IMG/VR virus record: IMGVR_UViG_3300043772_003331 | Span: 1-48,181 of that record | Length of the DNA: 48,181 nucleotides | Origin: a virus | Reading direction: 5' to 3' (one strand) | In this document: positions 7,288 to 15,993 of the stretch, piece after piece | How the letters are laid out: each line of letters begins with the position of its first letter | How positions within the stretch are numbered: the stretch's first letter is position 1 | Translations under genes and position numbers: made by a program | Notes under the pieces: generated by a model | The model's input: the letters and a program-made list of their open reading frames with translations, nothing else | Database searches by the model: none | Told to the model about the DNA's origin: nothing

Positions 7288-8096
7288 TGACCCTCCAAGA
7301 CAAAGTCTCCTACGCTCACCGGCTCATCGAGCAGTCGCTCGCTGAGTTTGACAATCCGTGCATCGCCTGCTCTTTCGGCAAGGATAGCATGGTGGTGCTG
7401 GACTTGGTGCGGCGGCACCGTGATGACCTGCCGGTGGTCTTCCACCGCGAGCCTTGGCAGCCGCACAAGTATCGGTTCGCCGATGCGGTGATCCAGCACT
7501 ACGGACTGCGGGTCTACGATTTCCCGCCCTCGGCCACGATGGTGCAGGACGGCGGTGGCGAGGTGGAGATCGCCGGATACTACCAGATTGGCGCCCGCTA
7601 CAATATGCTGCCGACCGGCATCCGCGCTCCGAAGGACGGCGAGGACTTTGTCTGCGGACTCAAGGACATCTACCAGCGGCCGACCGGCACGTTCAACTGG
7701 CCGTGGGATGCGATGTTCCATGGCCACAAGGCGAGCGATACGGATGCGGTCTACGGCGACATCACGATCCGCACCGATGTGGCGCGCAATCTGGACAGCG
7801 CCAGCCTCGTCTTCCCGATCCGCCTCTTTACCGATGAGGACGTGTGGCGCTACATTGAGGAGAACAATTTGCCCATCCACCATGGCCGCTACGAGAAGGT
7901 CGGCGAGTCATGGCAGGAGCGGGAGGACAAAGGCGACAACCCGGACTATGTGAGCGCCTGCACGGCGTGCATGGCCAAGGACGGACCCGCCGAGGTGCTG
8001 TGCCCACGGCTTGGCCAACTGGTGAGCAATGTGAGCGATCAGCTCCGGTGGTCACAAAAAGAACGCCCCAGCTACCTGCGGGCCGAAGCAGCTTAA
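7287..8096 (+). CDS. PAPS reductase-family protein (PP-loop ATPase)
   Basis: 269 residues. The N-terminus has ACSFGKDSMVVLDLV (PP-loop SxGKDS at about 29-34), the nucleotide-binding signature of the adenine nucleotide alpha-hydrolase/PAPS reductase superfamily. VFPIRLFTDEDVWRYIEEN matches the usual PLxxWTxxDVWxYI region of sulfate-assimilation enzymes, and a CxxC (SACTACMAKDG) follows near residue 230. Family members reduce PAPS, or act as sulfurtransferases for nucleic-acid modification. Which applies here is unknown. It is unusual that the gene sits inside the ejection-protein operon, starting by a TAATG overlap with an internal virion protein gene, so it is co-translated with late structural genes. 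Confidence 0.85.
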   Translation: MTLQDKVSYAHRLIEQSLAEFDNPCIACSFGKDSMVVLDLVRRHRDDLPVVFHREPWQPHKYRFADAVIQHYGLRVYDFPPSATMVQDGGGEVEIAGYYQIGARYNMLPTGIRAPKDGEDFVCGLKDIYQRPTGTFNWPWDAMFHGHKASDTDAVYGDITIRTDVARNLDSASLVFPIRLFTDEDVWRYIEENNLPIHHGRYEKVGESWQEREDKGDNPDYVSACTACMAKDGPAEVLCPRLGQLVSNVSDQLRWSQKERPSYLRAEAA

Positions 8097-8120
8097 TCAA
8101 CAACGAAGGAGAACAAAACT

Positions 8121-8720
8121 ATGTTTGCATACAACCCGACAGAGAACGACCAAAGCGGACGCATCATCGCCCAGGGCATGATGGGCGCCGCGCAAACCAA
8201 CGCCCAGACGATGGGACAAATGGGCCAGGATATTGGCGGGGCGCTGGCCGGTATCGGGCAGATGTATGGAGAGATCGAAGGACGCAAGGCCAAGGGCCGT
8301 GCCTTCAAGGATGTCTTCAAGGTCGTCTCGCCATCGATGGGCATCTCCATGGAGCAGCTCGAAGCGGTCTCCGGCGGCAAGCTCAAGAATGACATGGACT
8401 GGTACAATGTGAGCGAAACCATCTCGCCGCTCATGCCCTCGATGATCAACGCGCAGTTGGTTGGTAATAAACTTGGCGTGCAGCAGCAGCAGCCGTTTGT
8501 GAATGCAGGGCTGAAGAATGCCGGGAATATCGCTGGCGGCAATGCGACCTACACGCCGCCGGCGGGCATGGCTCCGGTTGAGCCTGCGCTGCCGACAGGC
8601 GGGCCTGCGCCTGTTGACGTTGCTCCGGCTCCTGTCGCGTCCGGCATACCCGGAGGACAGGCTTCTCTCGACGCAATCAACGCTGATCGCAAGCGCCGCG
8701 GGCTTCCTCCCATCCAGTAA
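8121..8720 (+). CDS. Putative internal virion protein (199 aa)
   Basis: 199 residues. The N-terminal half is helical with Met/Gln/Gly-rich stretches (AQGMMGAAQTNAQTMGQMGQ) like the other ejection proteins. The last 60 residues are Pro/Ala-rich and probably disordered (PVEPALPTGGPAPVDVAPAP). It has no catalytic motif. Good ribosome-binding site AAGGAG before the ATG. It lies between the PAPS reductase-like gene and two more ejection-type genes, supporting a virion role. No closer homology recognised. Confidence 0.65.
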   Translation: MFAYNPTENDQSGRIIAQGMMGAAQTNAQTMGQMGQDIGGALAGIGQMYGEIEGRKAKGRAFKDVFKVVSPSMGISMEQLEAVSGGKLKNDMDWYNVSETISPLMPSMINAQLVGNKLGVQQQQPFVNAGLKNAGNIAGGNATYTPPAGMAPVEPALPTGGPAPVDVAPAPVASGIPGGQASLDAINADRKRRGLPPIQ

Positions 8721-8722
8721 TT

Positions 8723-9598
8723 ATGGACGAAGACAACAACATCGGAGCAAATCTGGAGCAGCCGGAATACCTGCCGGATGTGCAACCGGCACCAGTCTTT
8801 GACATGGCACCCACCGGCGAGCAGATGGACTTGAGCTTTCTTAACGAGCCGTACAATCCAAGCTGGCCTGACGCCAAAAAGCTGCAGTGGGAGAAGCGCT
8901 GGGTCGCCAACATCAGCACTACCCCGGCGGCTGCGGCCAAGGAGACCTCCGAGATGATGCGCAAGGAGCGCGAGATGGAGGCGGCGGCCAAGACCGACCC
9001 AAGTAAAAAGATGACGAGCGCTGAAGTAAACGACTTAACTCAGCTCGCATCAGTTGGGTACTCTCTTGATCTGCTGGAGCAAAAACTAAAAGAGGTTCCC
9101 GAAAATGAGCGCGGCCCTCTGTTCGGCAAGGTTCGCGGAGCCAATCCTTATGATGTGCAGGCACAAGAAATTAAAAACATTATTTCAAGCATTGTACCAG
9201 GCTTGGCCCGAGGCGTGTTTATGGAAGTGGGCGTGCTTACGCCAACGGATGATGCTCGATACACGGCCATGCTTCCCAACCTTTCTAGTCCTCCAGAGCT
9301 GGCGCGGCGTGATTTGATGAATCTCCGCGACAAGTTGGCCGATTCTAAAATGAAAACTATCGAAACCATGCGCAAGGCCGGCATGGATGTCCGTGGCTTT
9401 GAGGAAGACTATAGCCGCCTCGTTCAAGAACGTGAGGCCAAGAAGCAGGCCGCGCAGCAGCAGCAGGCACAACAGCAGGCACCGCAGCAACAGGCGCCAC
9501 TGCCGGGAGTGATCGGAGGATACATGCTAAAAACGCCAAAAGACCCAGACTTCGATCCCAACGAGAACAACGGCAACCCGTATTATGAGGAGCGTTGA
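8723..9598 (+). CDS. Putative internal virion protein (291 aa)
   Basis: 291 residues. It has an acidic, proline-rich N-terminus, a central helical charged region (about 75-235) with likely coiled coil, then a Gln tract of the AAQQQQAQQQAPQQQAP type, and a polar end. Composition and place between other ejection proteins suggest it is part of the internal core. It begins two bases after the previous stop and its own TGA overlaps the ATG of the giant protein. Function not recognised beyond context. Confidence 0.65.
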   Translation: MDEDNNIGANLEQPEYLPDVQPAPVFDMAPTGEQMDLSFLNEPYNPSWPDAKKLQWEKRWVANISTTPAAAAKETSEMMRKEREMEAAAKTDPSKKMTSAEVNDLTQLASVGYSLDLLEQKLKEVPENERGPLFGKVRGANPYDVQAQEIKNIISSIVPGLARGVFMEVGVLTPTDDARYTAMLPNLSSPPELARRDLMNLRDKLADSKMKTIETMRKAGMDVRGFEEDYSRLVQEREAKKQAAQQQQAQQQAPQQQAPLPGVIGGYMLKTPKDPDFDPNENNGNPYYEER

Positions 9599-12500
9599 TG
9601 GCCAAGGCGCGTTTCAAGCCAGAGGAACTTCTCGCCCAGGGCCGCCCAACGGTGGCAACGCTGCCGGACAGCGCGCCGGCGACTCCGTTTCTTGATCCTG
9701 GCATTGCCCAGGCGGAACCGCAGGGCAGCGAACTGTACAATCTAGGAACGGTTCAACAGAGCGCGGCGTCTACGAGGGACGCCGACATGTTCAATCCCTC
9801 GTATCTCCAAGAGCCGCAGAACTACCCGACCGGCGCGGAGGGCGGTATCCCGCAGCCGCAGGGCGCAAGCCCCCTGCTCTATCCGACCGCCGCAGAAACG
9901 CAGCCTAAGCTCAAGGCTCGGCTCAAGCCGAATGAAGCTCTGGCCCTAGCTGAGGTCAATCGCCCGCGGCGCAAGTCGCCGGATGAGATGATGGATGAGC
10001 TTGCGGTCGGTATGTTTGATCCGAGCAAGACGCCACTGCCGCAGGATCTGTGGGGCGAAGCCACGCAGCGCCGGTCGAAGATGATCCAAGAGGGTCGTCT
10101 GCCGATGGAGTTTGGCGAGATTGATTCGCTGGCAGATGGCTTGGTGTGGACCAAGGACGCCGCCTACGGAGCTGCTTCGTATATCGCCGGAACGCTGGGC
10201 GGTGCGGCGGCCGCGGTAGCCACTAACCCAGCGGCCACGGCGCGACAGCTCCCAGCAACGATTGGGTCGGCGGCCCAGCGCACGGCAACGGAGTTTGGCC
10301 TGCAGACGTATCAAGACATTTTCAATCTGACGCACGAGCCGAAGTATCGCGTCAAAGAGACCGGCGAGTTTGTCGCCGTGAACAAGACCGGCCTGCCGCT
10401 GGTCATGCCTGCCGCGAGCGGCGGCAACAACGTGCTCAGTGGCGATGGCATCATCGATCCGCGTATGCCTGAGCAGGGCATTCGCTCGTTTGCCGAGCAG
10501 GGCAAGACACTGGTGCCGGTGACCGAGCAGGATCTGAAGGACTACCGCTACGGCCAATACCTTGACCGCATGGCGATGGGCGCCCAATCGCTCGAGGCGC
10601 AAAATTTTCAAGTGCCGTCCAATCTTGCGCAGCAGGTGCTGGCCACATCGGCAGTCACGGCGCCGCTGGCAGCATTTCTGGCGGCAACCGATCCGGGCGG
10701 CACGGTCGGGCCAAATCAAGCGCAGGCCGAGGTCGCTGTCTTGGCGGCGCAGAGCGCTGTTCCAATGGGCGCGGCTTCGCGTTCTTGGGGTATCAGCCGC
10801 CGCGTGGCGGGCGGACTGTCCAAGGTGGCCGGCGCGGCGGAAGGCACTGCGGGATTTTTCCCTGACGTAGAGACGGCGCTGCGGGCCAAGTTTGTCAAGA
10901 CGGTCACCAGCGGAACTAACCTTGATGCGGGCGCGCAAAAGACCGCTCTGCAGGCGGCTATCGACGGCGGCAAGACGCTGGGCATCGCCGGTGGTGCGTA
11001 TGCGGCGGCAACTGGGCTTTCGGCCATTGATGGCGTGCCGGGTGAGTTGAAGCAGGCAGCATGGACCGCGGCGAATCTTTACTCGGGATACAAGGGCGGC
11101 ATGTTTGTCGCGCGCCAGTTACGGTCTGCTTCTGGCTTTGCCAAGACCGTACTCAAGGAGGTCGCTGATCCGGCGCAGGGACTTGATGTCGGCGCCCGCA
11201 TGCGCGTGGCGGCCAACCCCGACGTGCCGGACTTTGTGCGCAATGTGCTGCGCAGCCCCTCGTCCTTCCGCGCTATGGAGTCAACGCCGGCGCGGCTGGC
11301 CAAGAACCAAGCGCTGTCGCCGGCAGCTCGCGCCGTCTTCGGCAGACTGAGCGACTACCGCTTTGTGCAGGCTGCTCGCTTGGCCAAGGACACAGCGGCG
11401 GGTGTGCCGAAGGGTATGGTGGCCAACGTGCCTTTCGTTGCGGGCGCCATGGCCAGCGATGACCCAGAGCGCGCCGGTCAGATGCTGGCTGCCGGTGGAG
11501 TCTTCGGCGCGATGGGCGGCGCGGCTGGAAGGTTCACCGAGGCAAGGCAGCGCAGCGTGGAGCGGGCCGAGGGCGACATCGCCCGCCTGCTCGTAGATAT
11601 TCAAGCGGGCAACGAGCTGGGCAGCGGACTCGGCGGCGACATCATGCGCAATCGCGTTCGCCCAGGGACACAATTCCAAGACGGCCCTGGCGGCTTTGTC
11701 CTCAACCCCGACCGCGAAGTGTCCTCGTTCCTTACCGAGGTGGAGATGGCGGGCGGCGATGTGTCGGCCTTTGTCCGCGGCAAGTCGTTCGACGAGCTGG
11801 CGCAGTGGGCAGCCTACCAAGGCTTCTTCCGCGACAAGGTCGATCTGGTGCCGCTCAATGCCACAGACTTCAAGCTCAACGCTGAGGCGAATGGGCAGAA
11901 CGGTGCGGGCGCTTACTTCTTGCAGCCGTCCGAGGGACGCCGCGCCCGCGTCTTTGTTAACGCCGAGAGCCGCCGCAATGGCTTGGCCCCGCACGAATAT
12001 GGACACGCCGTCTTGCGTGGCGGCGCCTTGTCGCCCGACCAGATCGACGCGGTGCATGCCGAGATCAATGCGCGCTACGCACCGGATGCGCTGCGCAACA
12101 TGGCCGGCGAGTATGCGGCAACGATGGTGCGCGCCGAGAATGCCAAGCAGGGCATCAACATCGAGCCAAGCCCCGCGGCGATCACGGCCAAGGTCAACGA
12201 GCTGTCGCAGGGCAGCATGATCAAAGGCAGCGCGGATGGCCTTGATTGGCTGCGCGAGGAGATTTTCGCCGAGGAGTTTCGCAACGCCAACATCGACATG
12301 AACAGGGCGCGGCGCAACATCCCGCTCGGTGCCAACCCGGTGTCGTTCTTTGAGAACCTGCTCGGCGCCCAGTCGCGCGCCCTGCACATGGCGGGTATCG
12401 ACATCGATCCGCAGACCGGCAAGCCGATGGGGCGCGACCAAATCTTCAAAGAGAATCGTGTGGCGGCCGGCGATCCGGTCGTGATGAAGAATTACGAGGA

Positions 12501-15500
12501 CTACGTTAAGCAGTGGAGGCGCTGGATCAATGACCCGACGCATGAGGCCGATCCTGGCGTGCCGCTGTCAAAGACCGGCAACGTGCGTGAGACGGCAGAC
12601 AGCCCGAACGTGACGTGGAAGGATTACGGGCGCGGTCGCATGGAGACAGAGTTTGCGGTCAAGAACCCGGACGGCAGCGTGACGCCGAAGGACTGGAACA
12701 AGGAGATTAAGCCGACCGTGAGAGCGCGCCAGCAAGCAGTGCGCGAGATGTCCAACCGATCCAAGGAGGTCGCCGCGGCAGACGATCAGACTTTCGGCAT
12801 GCGCCGCCGCCGCGATGGACGCCTCGAGACCAGCGGGCGCCGGCTGCCTGACTCGTTTTTCTTTATCCCGCAATACAAGCCCTTCCACGACATCCTTCGC
12901 AAAATCAACGCCGCGGACGACATCGGCGAGACACTGCAGGTGCGCTTCTTTGCCAAGGGCAAGTCGAAGGATGTGTTCAAGGACGGCATCAAGAACACCA
13001 GCGCCGTCAACCGCGAGGCGCTGCACGGCAACTTTGTCGCCAAGAAAGACGGCACGCTCATGTGGGGCTGGCTGGACATGACGCAGTTCCGCAACCGCGC
13101 CATGAAAGCTATTGCCGACCGCAACCCAGCGCTGTCGGAATATGATTGGAACCTCAAGGCGATCATGGATGACCTGCCGGTCCACCTCACCGACCAGCGA
13201 CGCGGCAAGGGCGGCGCCTTCTCAGTGGGACCGGAGCGTGCCAACATCCTCAACGGACTGATCGGCATCGGCGATGGTCCGCTGGTCGGCGCCTTCGGCA
13301 AGGGCACTGCTTACAAGACGATCCATCTCGACAGCATCGACGCCATCGTGCCGACCGGAAAGACCGGCGGCGAGTTTGATGTCTACCGCGCCAACCGCAA
13401 TGCCATGCCCGACGATCCCAAGCCGCCGGTAGACATGGAGACGGATGCGGACAACAACCGCATGCCCCAGCAGATCCCGCGGGAGGCTCGGGGGATGCCG
13501 GATGTGGCGGCTTCTGGTAGGGGTGATGGGATGCCCAGCGCGCCCCGCCGCTACGTTCCCATGGAGCAATTTATCAATGAGGCCGGCGACGACCTCGGTG
13601 CGGTGCTGGCCAACGCCTACGCCGATATGGACATCAACGAGGACAGGAACGCACTCGTTGGCTTCGTTGACACGCGCAACTCTATGTATCGCCAGCGCAT
13701 TCCGGTGAAGGAGTTCTTCGACTGGCTGCACTCGGATGAGCCGATGCGCGGCCTAGTCTTTGATAGCGAAAACAAGCCGGCCACGGCTGGCGAGGGCGCA
13801 AGCTACACGCGCGAAGGCTACGAGGCGCTGCTCAACAGGCTGCGGGACATCAGCCTTCGCAAGCCGAAGCCATCAGCCGCCCCGCGCGCCCAAGCCATGC
13901 CGAACTCCCTCGAGTCCGCTCCCACCGACCAACTCCTACGCCAATACGAGGAGAACCAAGGCTACCTCGGCCTGTCCACCCTGGGCATGCGCGAGGGCCG
14001 TCCGGTGCGTGGCGGCGCTGCGCAGACCCGCGAGCTGCTCCGGCGCAACGAGGCGATCAGCGCCGAGCTGGAGCGCCGCGGCGTGCGGGAGGAAGATCCG
14101 CAGTTGCAGCGGGCGCTGCAGAGGCGTGGGCAGGCGATGCCGGATGTTTCCGATGGACTTCCCCGCCGAGACATGCAAAGTAGAGGCAAGACAGACATCA
14201 GCAATGACGGCACGGTCACATACAGCGGCAAAGAGCCAAAAGACTGGTCTCCGCAAGACTTTGCGGGGTTTGGTAAAGACTTCGGTGTCCGAAACCTTGG
14301 CCCTCTCTCTAAAGTCACCACAATCACCGACAGCGTGGGACGGACTTTGGCGGACATACCTGGAGGGATCGAGGGGAAGTTTACCTACTACGACCTGCTC
14401 TGGCTCAAAGCCAACCCGGTAGACGTTGGCGCGCTCCCTCTGGAGTTGCACGGCAAGCTGACCGCCAAGCTGGCGCGCACCATGACGCCAGAGCGCGGCA
14501 ATGATGTGCAGAAATTCAACGGCATTCTCTTCGGAATGCTTTCACCCAACTCCCCGCTGCTGCCCAACGAGTTTGGCCAAGCGCGCATGCGCTTTGGCTC
14601 GATGGATGAGATCAAAAAGTTCGCTGGCCTGCTGCCCGACAACCCGACCAAGGAACAGCGCAAGTCGGTCAACCAGCGCCTCAAAAAAGAGCTTGGATTC
14701 ACATCTGCCAAAAGCGGCGGGCTAGGCATCGGCATCTCAGTTGATTTGTCCAACATCGTGATGGCGGCCAAGCTGTTTGTCAAAAAGCCGGACTTCTTCA
14801 TCAAGAAGCCCAACGAGTCTTGGGCAAACTTTGTAGACAAGCTGACTACGCAGGTGTCCGGCCTCGGGACCAAGACGGCATCATTCGGTGGCGTCTGGCA
14901 AGATCCCCTCATGGCTGGCATCTCGGCGATGGATCGCCACATGGCTCGAGCCTTTAGCGAAGAGCTGATCAAAAACCCAGATGTGCGCGGACGTTTTGAG
15001 GGCATTGTCGTGAAGCGCTTTAATGATCTGGTTGAGAAGTCGAAGAAGACGGCCAAGAAAGAAGACGCCAAGATCCGGCGAGCCAAAACTGAAGCGGCAA
15101 AAGCCAAGGCTATTGATGCCAAGACTGAGGCAATGGAGAATCTGCCTGACCCGCTGTCTCTCAAGGCCGACACGCTTGATGACGTGCTTGGACAGGCTGA
15201 GGTTTTCGGCGCTGACCGAATCAAGAACTTCGTCAACGAGGCTGTGTTTGCAGCCATGGGTAGCCGCAAGGCCAAGTATACGGTCAAGGGTGGAGCCATT
15301 AATCCGAATCTACCAGAATCCCTCCAAGGAGTTGAGTGGGTGGAAGCGCCGAAGGACTTCCAAGTAATGTCTGACGCCTATCGGTCAGCCCTTGAGATCA
15401 ACGCGCAGCAGGCCAAGAGGATCGGCATTGAAATCTTCCCTTCGCAGTGGACGCTGTGGGACCGCATCCGCGGGCGCGTAGAGCCGCATGAGGCGATGTT

Positions 15501-15702
15501 CCCCGGTCTTGAAAGACTGCCGGCGTTGAACGACCGCCAGCTCGGAGCCGCCTATGCAGCCAACAAGCAGGCTGGCTACGCGCGCAACGTGAAGGCTGGC
15601 CAAGAATGGAAGCGGAAGTCTGGCCTGTCGCCGTCTAGCCTCGCTTACTTCACTCCGGCGGTCTTGGCGGCTGGCGCAGCGTTAAGCCAAGAAGAACAAT
15701 AG
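9598..15702 (+). CDS. Giant ejection protein: metallopeptidase and HhH glycosylase-like
   Basis: 2034 residues, the last gene of the late operon and the largest in the window, as expected for a podoviral internal core protein that is ejected with DNA. I see a Pro-rich N-terminus, then several Ala/Gly-rich hydrophobic stretches (about 185-210, 345-365, 455-480, 620-640) that could insert in membranes. A zinc-peptidase motif HEYGH lies at residues 799-803 with a possible third ligand in WLREEIFAEEF about 85 residues on. A linker region follows with recurring MP motifs (1260-1520). Near residues 1640-1790, LSPNSPLLPNEFGQARMRF, GLGTKTASFGGVW and AMDRHMAR resemble the order of helix-hairpin-helix DNA glycosylases. 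A Lys-rich coiled coil comes after. Peptidase and glycosylase assignments are inferred from motifs. Confidence 0.8.
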   Translation: MAKARFKPEELLAQGRPTVATLPDSAPATPFLDPGIAQAEPQGSELYNLGTVQQSAASTRDADMFNPSYLQEPQNYPTGAEGGIPQPQGASPLLYPTAAETQPKLKARLKPNEALALAEVNRPRRKSPDEMMDELAVGMFDPSKTPLPQDLWGEATQRRSKMIQEGRLPMEFGEIDSLADGLVWTKDAAYGAASYIAGTLGGAAAAVATNPAATARQLPATIGSAAQRTATEFGLQTYQDIFNLTHEPKYRVKETGEFVAVNKTGLPLVMPAASGGNNVLSGDGIIDPRMPEQGIRSFAEQGKTLVPVTEQDLKDYRYGQYLDRMAMGAQSLEAQNFQVPSNLAQQVLATSAVTAPLAAFLAATDPGGTVGPNQAQAEVAVLAAQSAVPMGAASRSWGISRRVAGGLSKVAGAAEGTAGFFPDVETALRAKFVKTVTSGTNLDAGAQKTALQAAIDGGKTLGIAGGAYAAATGLSAIDGVPGELKQAAWTAANLYSGYKGGMFVARQLRSASGFAKTVLKEVADPAQGLDVGARMRVAANPDVPDFVRNVLRSPSSFRAMESTPARLAKNQALSPAARAVFGRLSDYRFVQAARLAKDTAAGVPKGMVANVPFVAGAMASDDPERAGQMLAAGGVFGAMGGAAGRFTEARQRSVERAEGDIARLLVDIQAGNELGSGLGGDIMRNRVRPGTQFQDGPGGFVLNPDREVSSFLTEVEMAGGDVSAFVRGKSFDELAQWAAYQGFFRDKVDLVPLNATDFKLNAEANGQNGAGAYFLQPSEGRRARVFVNAESRRNGLAPHEYGHAVLRGGALSPDQIDAVHAEINARYAPDALRNMAGEYAATMVRAENAKQGINIEPSPAAITAKVNELSQGSMIKGSADGLDWLREEIFAEEFRNANIDMNRARRNIPLGANPVSFFENLLGAQSRALHMAGIDIDPQTGKPMGRDQIFKENRVAAGDPVVMKNYEDYVKQWRRWINDPTHEADPGVPLSKTGNVRETADSPNVTWKDYGRGRMETEFAVKNPDGSVTPKDWNKEIKPTVRARQQAVREMSNRSKEVAAADDQTFGMRRRRDGRLETSGRRLPDSFFFIPQYKPFHDILRKINAADDIGETLQVRFFAKGKSKDVFKDGIKNTSAVNREALHGNFVAKKDGTLMWGWLDMTQFRNRAMKAIADRNPALSEYDWNLKAIMDDLPVHLTDQRRGKGGAFSVGPERANILNGLIGIGDGPLVGAFGKGTAYKTIHLDSIDAIVPTGKTGGEFDVYRANRNAMPDDPKPPVDMETDADNNRMPQQIPREARGMPDVAASGRGDGMPSAPRRYVPMEQFINEAGDDLGAVLANAYADMDINEDRNALVGFVDTRNSMYRQRIPVKEFFDWLHSDEPMRGLVFDSENKPATAGEGASYTREGYEALLNRLRDISLRKPKPSAAPRAQAMPNSLESAPTDQLLRQYEENQGYLGLSTLGMREGRPVRGGAAQTRELLRRNEAISAELERRGVREEDPQLQRALQRRGQAMPDVSDGLPRRDMQSRGKTDISNDGTVTYSGKEPKDWSPQDFAGFGKDFGVRNLGPLSKVTTITDSVGRTLADIPGGIEGKFTYYDLLWLKANPVDVGALPLELHGKLTAKLARTMTPERGNDVQKFNGILFGMLSPNSPLLPNEFGQARMRFGSMDEIKKFAGLLPDNPTKEQRKSVNQRLKKELGFTSAKSGGLGIGISVDLSNIVMAAKLFVKKPDFFIKKPNESWANFVDKLTTQVSGLGTKTASFGGVWQDPLMAGISAMDRHMARAFSEELIKNPDVRGRFEGIVVKRFNDLVEKSKKTAKKEDAKIRRAKTEAAKAKAIDAKTEAMENLPDPLSLKADTLDDVLGQAEVFGADRIKNFVNEAVFAAMGSRKAKYTVKGGAINPNLPESLQGVEWVEAPKDFQVMSDAYRSALEINAQQAKRIGIEIFPSQWTLWDRIRGRVEPHEAMFPGLERLPALNDRQLGAAYAANKQAGYARNVKAGQEWKRKSGLSPSSLAYFTPAVLAAGAALSQEEQ

Positions 15703-15731
15703 CTCATCTGGCACGTCCAGAAAGAGACTAA

Positions 15732-15760
15732 GGGTCAGCTACGGCTGGCCCTTTCTTTTT
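15732..15760 (+). terminator. Rho-independent terminator of late operon
   Basis: GGGTCAGC, loop TACG, GCTGGCCC form an 8-bp stem with one G-T wobble, followed directly by CTTTCTTTTT. It lies about 30 bases after the giant protein stop, so it ends the late transcript. The T-run overlaps the first arm-like repeat of the presumed attachment site. Confidence 0.88.
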
Positions 15761-15957
15761 GCCAGACTCCGCGCCAGAGTGGCAACCCGACACAGTAAGT
15801 CGGGGCATTTTCAGTCCTCTGCTCTGCCAACTGAGCTACCTAGCCGAATCCCTGTTTTCTCTGATGAACAGAGCAAAATTTGTGATTTGGTGCTATTTGA
15901 TTGCACCTGGTTTGACGCATTTTTTGTCAGACTCTGCGCCAACTTTTGCCAGACACC
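15756..15957 (+). repeat. Direct repeats flanking att core (integrase arm sites?)
   Basis: Three direct copies of TTTTG(C/T)CAGAC occur. The first (15756-15776) and second (15921-15941) agree in 19 of 21 bases, sharing also GCGCCA at the end. The third (15943-15957) is shorter and lies two bases further on. They lie on both sides of the tRNA-like core, just before the integrase gene, the arrangement expected for arm-type binding sites of a tyrosine integrase. No experimental support; the role is inferred from position and spacing. Confidence 0.6.
15807..15845 (-). other. tRNA-Phe 5' half; attachment-site core
   Basis: Read on the minus strand, this begins GGCTAGGTAGCTCAGTTGGC and continues through the D arm (GCTC/GAGC) and the anticodon loop CTGAAAA with anticodon GAA, so it is tRNA-Phe positions 1-39. 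Beyond position 39 the sequence does not pair with the anticodon stem and no T arm or matching acceptor strand is present. It is therefore a tRNA fragment, not a working gene. Next to an integrase it is best explained as the attP core, or a hybrid junction between tandem prophages. The host target would be tRNA-Phe. Confidence 0.8.
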
Positions 15958-15993
15958 TTGGCAGGGTTTGACGGCCGTGCTATTGGTTGCGGC

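Noticed and set aside
11281-12543. 420-codon open frame on the minus strand
   Set aside because: It lies entirely antisense to the giant ejection protein, has no motif or ribosome-binding site, and long antisense frames are expected from the GC-rich codon use here.
15770-15845. Complete tRNA-Phe gene
   Set aside because: D arm and anticodon loop are fine, but the anticodon stem, T arm and acceptor strand do not pair after position 39, so it is a fragment at an attachment site.
15946-15993. Upstream TTG start for the integrase
   Set aside because: It would translate through the third arm-like repeat; the ATG at 15994 gives a normal integrase beginning.
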